Shown here piece after piece: positions 55,701 to 61,700 of a DNA stretch of 64,000 bases. Made by a program: the position numbers and the translations under genes. The first letter of the stretch is position 1; each line of letters opens with the position of its first letter. The notes under the pieces were generated by a model. The model was not told the DNA's origin. It saw only the letters and a program-made list of their open reading frames with translations, and did not search any database. The stretch is from Tridacna crocea. Taxonomy: Eukaryota > Mollusca > Bivalvia > Cardiida > Cardiidae. The stretch is from assembly GCA_943736015.1 (NCBI GenBank), contig OX031059.1:21508501-21572500 (forward strand). The letters are read 5' to 3'.

Positions 55701-58700
55701 ATTTCAAAATCTGACCAACGGTTTCAGAGAGGAAGAGTTTTTAAGAATTTCTTCATTTCCCTATAGTGCAAGTAGCCCCCATTCACCAGAGCCACATTTT
55801 TTGACGGATCAAAATTTCGGCAACACTTTTTGAAAAGGGTCATCCAAGGAACATCTCTGTGAAATAATTTCAAATTCTAACCAGTGGTTTCAGAGAAGAA
55901 GAATTTTAAAGAATTTCTTCATTTCTGTATAGTGCAAGTAGCCCCCATTCACCAGAGCCATGATTCTTGACGGATCAAAATTTCACGAACAATTTTTGAA
56001 AAGGGTCACCCAAGGAACATCTCTGTGAAATTATTTTAAAATCTGGCCAGCAGTTTCAGAGGAGAAGATTTTTAAAGAATTTCCTAGAAAATTCCATTTG
56101 GTTACCATGGCAACCAGAGTTTTTGACGGAATCAAATTCTGTGAACAATTTTTAAAGAGGACCTCCCAAGGAACACTCCAGACAAGTTTGGTCCAAATTG
56201 GCCCTGTGGTTTAGGAGGAGTTGATGTTTAAAGAATTGTTGACGACGGACGACGCACAACGGACGACGGATGACGGACACCCAGTGATCCTAAAAGCTCC
56301 CTTTGAGCACATTGTGCTCATGTGAGCTAAAAATTGAAAATTGTTTCCAGCAGGGTAGAAAGCATTGTTGGAAAAGGAAAAAATGCTGGTTACCAGCATT
56401 TTTTCCTTTTCCCACAATGTTTTCAAAAGGCTTCTATCTCGGGGTCGTAAAAACCAGGGATTGTTTGGTAAAGGGTCAATACACTGTTGTAGGAGGTTTT
56501 ATGTGGTAAGAAGAATATGTAGCATATAACAAGTAAAAGATCCTAACTTACCATTATAATATCCAATCCAGTATAACTGTAAGGCTTGTTCAAATCTGTG
56601 ATAGTCTACTACAGAAAGCTGACTGCTCAGATACAGAGAAAATGTCGTAGCTAAGTGATAATTAACATAGACTGGGTTGTTGTTGGTGGAGACATAACTG
56701 TCTGTAAGCTTGGTGATGTTGATTGCCGGCCATGTCTGTGAGTTGATCAAGTAACCATGGTATAGGAAGGCATACCTAAACTCCCAAATCCAACCACTGA
56801 AACATAGAAAAGTCTTTATATTTCATAAGTTCTTTGACTTTAGGATCATAACCTTTTTGTCAAACAATGGCAAACAACAAAACTTTAACCCTTTACTCCA
56901 TAGATACTCATTTCTACGCATTGCTTGCAGGAGCCTTTGGAAAACATTGTTGCAAAAGGTGAAATTGCTCACAACGAGCAATTTCACCTTTTGCCACAAT
57001 GTTTTCTACACTATCAAAAGGTGTCATATACGCATAAGAAATGGCTTTATCCTTGCTCTTATTCAGGGTCAATTAGAGATACCATAGAAATGTCTCATGG
57101 GGTAAAGGGTTAAACACGGCCAAATTGGAAGCATTTGCATGCAACAAAATAAGTGTGTCTCAAAAATTGAAATTTGTGTTGGGATGAGTAGAAAACATTG
57201 TGGATAATGAAGAAAATGCTGCTTACAAGCATTTCCTTCTTTCTCTACAATGTTTTCAAAAGCCAACACTGTTGATCCAAGATCAAATTGCATATTTTGT
57301 GCAGTCTGATATTGATCTACCCTGTCTGGTGACCAGCATTTCTCATTTTACCACAATGTTGTCTACTGTTTAAATGTCAAATATCATGTCATCATCAGGA
57401 GCATTTAATTTTTCATCTTGGATGGGTCTATAATTTGTTCTTTGATAAATAGTTAATGCACAAAAAAAAACTGTTCAGTTTGTGCATAGTGAAGGAAATC
57501 TCCTGACAAATAAAGTGCTGATTGACTCTTTATCAAACGACTAAATTCTAGACTGGTCCAAATAAATTGAAAGCATTTGCAGACGACAAAATTAACTCGA
57601 CTCAAAAATAGAAATTTGTTCCTGGAGCAAAAAAAAACATTATGAGAAAAGGATCCTTTAATCACAATGTTCTCAAAAGGCTTCTTTTTCAGGGCCGTGA
57701 AAAGCAGGCATTGTTTGGGAAAAGGTTAACTCTTTACTACACAATCAAATTTCAGATTAGTTCAATTTCAGTGTCTTTGTTACGGTGGAAAACACTGTGG
57801 AAAAGGTGAATACGCTGGTTACCAGCATTTTCTCCTTCTTCCACAGATTTGTAAAAGGCATTTTTCCTAAGAGTCGTTGAAAGACAGGATTGTGTGATAA
57901 AAGATTAAACAGTTACACCTGGCACTCAAATGAGTGAAAACACCAGTAGCCTTTTACTGGCAATTTTCCCAAAAATTTCTTCCAGCATTTTTCTTACAAA
58001 GTTTATTTCTCTTAAAAAGGTTAGTACCACCACAAAAGCAGTCAATTTCTTGTCTTCAAAGGCTTTTAACCCTTTACTCCACAGATACTCGTTTCTACAC
58101 ATTGCTTGTAGGAGCCTTTGGAAAACATTGTGGCAAAATGTGAAATTGCTCTTGACGAGCAATTTCACCTTTTCTCACAATGTTTTCTATGCTATCAAAA
58201 GGTGTCATATACCCATAAAAAGTGGCTTCATCCTTGCTGTTATTTAGAGTCAATAACAGGTACCATAGAAATGCCTTATGGGGTAAAGGGTTAAGATACA
58301 GAATTTTAAAATTTTGTTGCAGGGTAAAAACTTCACTGATAATTCAAAGTTTTACCAAACAACAAAATTTTACACTGGTCCAAATTGAAAGCACTTGCAG
58401 ATGACAAAATAAACGTAACTCAAAATTTTAAGTGTGTTTCCAGCAGGGTTGAAAACATTGAGAAAAAGGAGAAAATGCTGTTCACCAGCATTTTCTTCTT
58501 TTCCCACAAAGTTTTCATAAGTCTTCCATCTCAGGTTTGTAAAACTATGCAGAGATTGTTTGTTAAAGAGTCAAGAAATAGATTTACCTTGAAACATGAA
58601 CAGGCAAAGATTTGATCAGTTTAATTTCAGCATATAGATCCCACTCTGCCTTAACTGTGACAGTCTTTCCTGAAATTGAAAACGGTAAAATTTGTCTTAG

Positions 58701-61700
58701 AGGGAAGTATTTAGGAGCTATCTACATCAAGCAATCATCATTTTGAGTGTCCATTATAAGATGTGTGTTACTGCTTGATATAACCAGCCACTTGCCTTAA
58801 GAGGTCATCATTGTTAGTTGGCTTGGCTGGCTGCTTAAGATAGGTTTGATGGTCTATGATTATTACTCATGAGCTTATGATCTTCCTTTATTTGAAGACG
58901 GTATTCAATTTGATGCCTGAATGGTATTTGCTGTCTGAGTTTTATACTGAAATGAATACAAGAATGATTCCAGCCGCTCATTAAGATGAGTAAAATTTAA
59001 CCCTTATCAAACAAATTCTTGGTTTTCATGATCCCTTAGGAAGAAGCCTTGTGAAAACATTGCGGGAAAAGGGGGAAATGCTGGTAACCAGCATTTTCTC
59101 CTTTTCCCCCAATGTTTTCTATCCTTCGCAACCCAAATTTCAAGCTTTGAGTCTGATTGATTTTGTAGTCTGCAAATGCTTCCAATTTGATAAAGAGTTA
59201 ACAAATATTCTTAACACTTGAAACCTTTCACTGTATACTAATTATTATAATGTCTGAGCCAAATTTTGCCACCATTCTAGTCATATTGAATCACATGATA
59301 ATTTGCCTATATGCCCCAAGCTGCACATTTTAGCATGTTTTACCAAGGTTTCAGTGATATCAGTAACTCAGTTGCCAGTGATGTCAGTTTTCATTGAATT
59401 GGGGCACTCAGAAGGGAAATTCATCTTTGTCAGCATACTCAATTTTTAAAACCAAAAATATCAGGTAAAATCCGCATAACAAACGTTGGAATGGTAAAAC
59501 TTTCAGGTATAATAAATTCCTTGTACATTCATGCAGCAGCGGACTTGGAAACTTGTTCATGGCTGCATGGAATCATGTTGCCCCGTGCCAAAGAGGCTTT
59601 ACTTTTCTAAAGTTTACTTTTCTAAATTGTGTATAATTTGAAATATTAAGTGGATTTAAAATGAAATGATTCACCACAGCCATGAGTAAGTTACCTAATC
59701 TCCTGCTACCTGACCCTAAAAACTAATAAAGTCAAGCAAGACCCCTATCTATGATACATGTACATAAAAAAATCACGTACCAACATTATCCCACCAATAT
59801 GCCTTTAACACATCTGTCAGAAAAATATCCTTTTGCGAGTAGATGGTAAACAAATAATCCAAGTTATATACTTTAGTGATGCCTGTATACACCAGATAGT
59901 TAAAATTGTACAAGCTTTGGACAAAGGTCAAGGTTGGTCTCCATGACAACTGATGTGAATTCTCTATCAGTAAACCATTCTGTGTATCTTTATACATGAA
60001 GAATACCAGTCGATAGTAAGTCAATCTGAAATAAAAACTCTGACTGCTTGACTCCTTACTAGATAACAGATAAACATAATCATGCTTTCAAAATTTCGTA
60101 GGAAAAAAAACAGCAAATACAATCCATGGTAGGGTCCATTTCTGCAAGAACACCCAAAAACATCAGACATCAGTGTAGATCAAACATATGAATGTACCCC
60201 CTTCACAGTCTCATAATAATTAATCTAGACAGCCTGCAAATACCCCTTCAATGTTAGAAAATGTTCATGTATACATTTTCGACCTTTTTTTTCCCCAAGT
60301 CACAATTTTTAAGCAAACTCTTTAAAACATAATAACAAGCTTGATTTTTCCATACTGAAAGCATTTTTCACAAGACAAACGGCCACAAGACAAACATAGC
60401 TTCTGTCTCAGGGTCATTAAAAGTCGGACAGAGTGGTAAAGAGTTAATCCAATTACCCTTTTGCATAATTATGGATCCACAATACTTATTTTGCATAAAA
60501 ATGGGCTAAATGTTGAGGTAGCCTGGTCCTTTGACTCACAGATAATTGACAAATAGCGAAAAGTTTCAACCAACGTCCGCAGACTGCATGGGCTGACATG
60601 GGCCTATACTTTTTTTGGCAGATGCATTAACCTTTTACCACACAATGATGACTTTTAACTTCCCCGAAAGAGGAAGCTTTTGAAAACATTGTGGGAAAAA
60701 GAGAAAATGCTGGTTACCTTTTCCCACAATTTTTCTACCCCGCTGGAAAGAAATTTCCATTTTAGAGATACATGTATTTTGTAGTTTGCAAGTGCTTTCA
60801 ATTTGGACCAGTCTGAAATTTTGTCGTTTGGTAACAAGTTGAGCCCCTTTTCACAGTACATGGCTCAAATCTATAATGTCTTAACAGATAAAGAAGATCG
60901 GTAATAATTCTTACCCTTGGGTGTCTACAATCACCTCTTGTTCCTTCACTGACACTTTGTAGTTGCAGAAAGCAGCTATAAAACATGCAAAATAGACATA
61001 AGATAATTTTGTTAATATCTTTCTTTACACAAATTTTGTTAATATCTTTCTCTACACATGAATATGTTGATGCATCTGTAGAACATTGACTTTACAAGAA
61101 AGTGCAACAAATTGAGAAACAACAATCTTTGAGCAACTTCTCTGGCAAGGCAAAGGCACTCTTTCACAAACAACAGAACTTTGGCCTTGTTCAAATTCAA
61201 AACATTTGCAGACGACAAATGTAATGTAATTCAAAACATGAAATTTATCTTTCAACAGCAGAAACTAGAGTGGTCACTGAATGTGACTTTACATACTTCC
61301 ACCACCGCTTTGACAGCAACAGGCAATTATTTGAACACAGACAGAGAAACGGACAAAAACACACTGACAAACAGATGGACACATGGACAGACAGGCTGAT
61401 TCCAGTATAGCCCAAAAAACATACATTTTGCGGGGTTATAAACATTGTGGAAAAGGAGAAAATGCTGATAATCAGCATTTTCTCCTTTTCCACATTGTTT
61501 TCAGAAGGTCTCTTCTTCAGGACTGTTAAAAGTTAGGCTTGCTTAGTAAAGAGTTAGAAAACTTCCTTGCAGAGAAGGACAGAAACACACTGTATAGAAG
61601 TGCTAAAGATTGCCTGCAACAACAGACAGTCTGTTTTTTTTTTGTTATACCTATATATAACATGTTTTACAGTGAGAAAAATGAAAAATATCCTAACACA

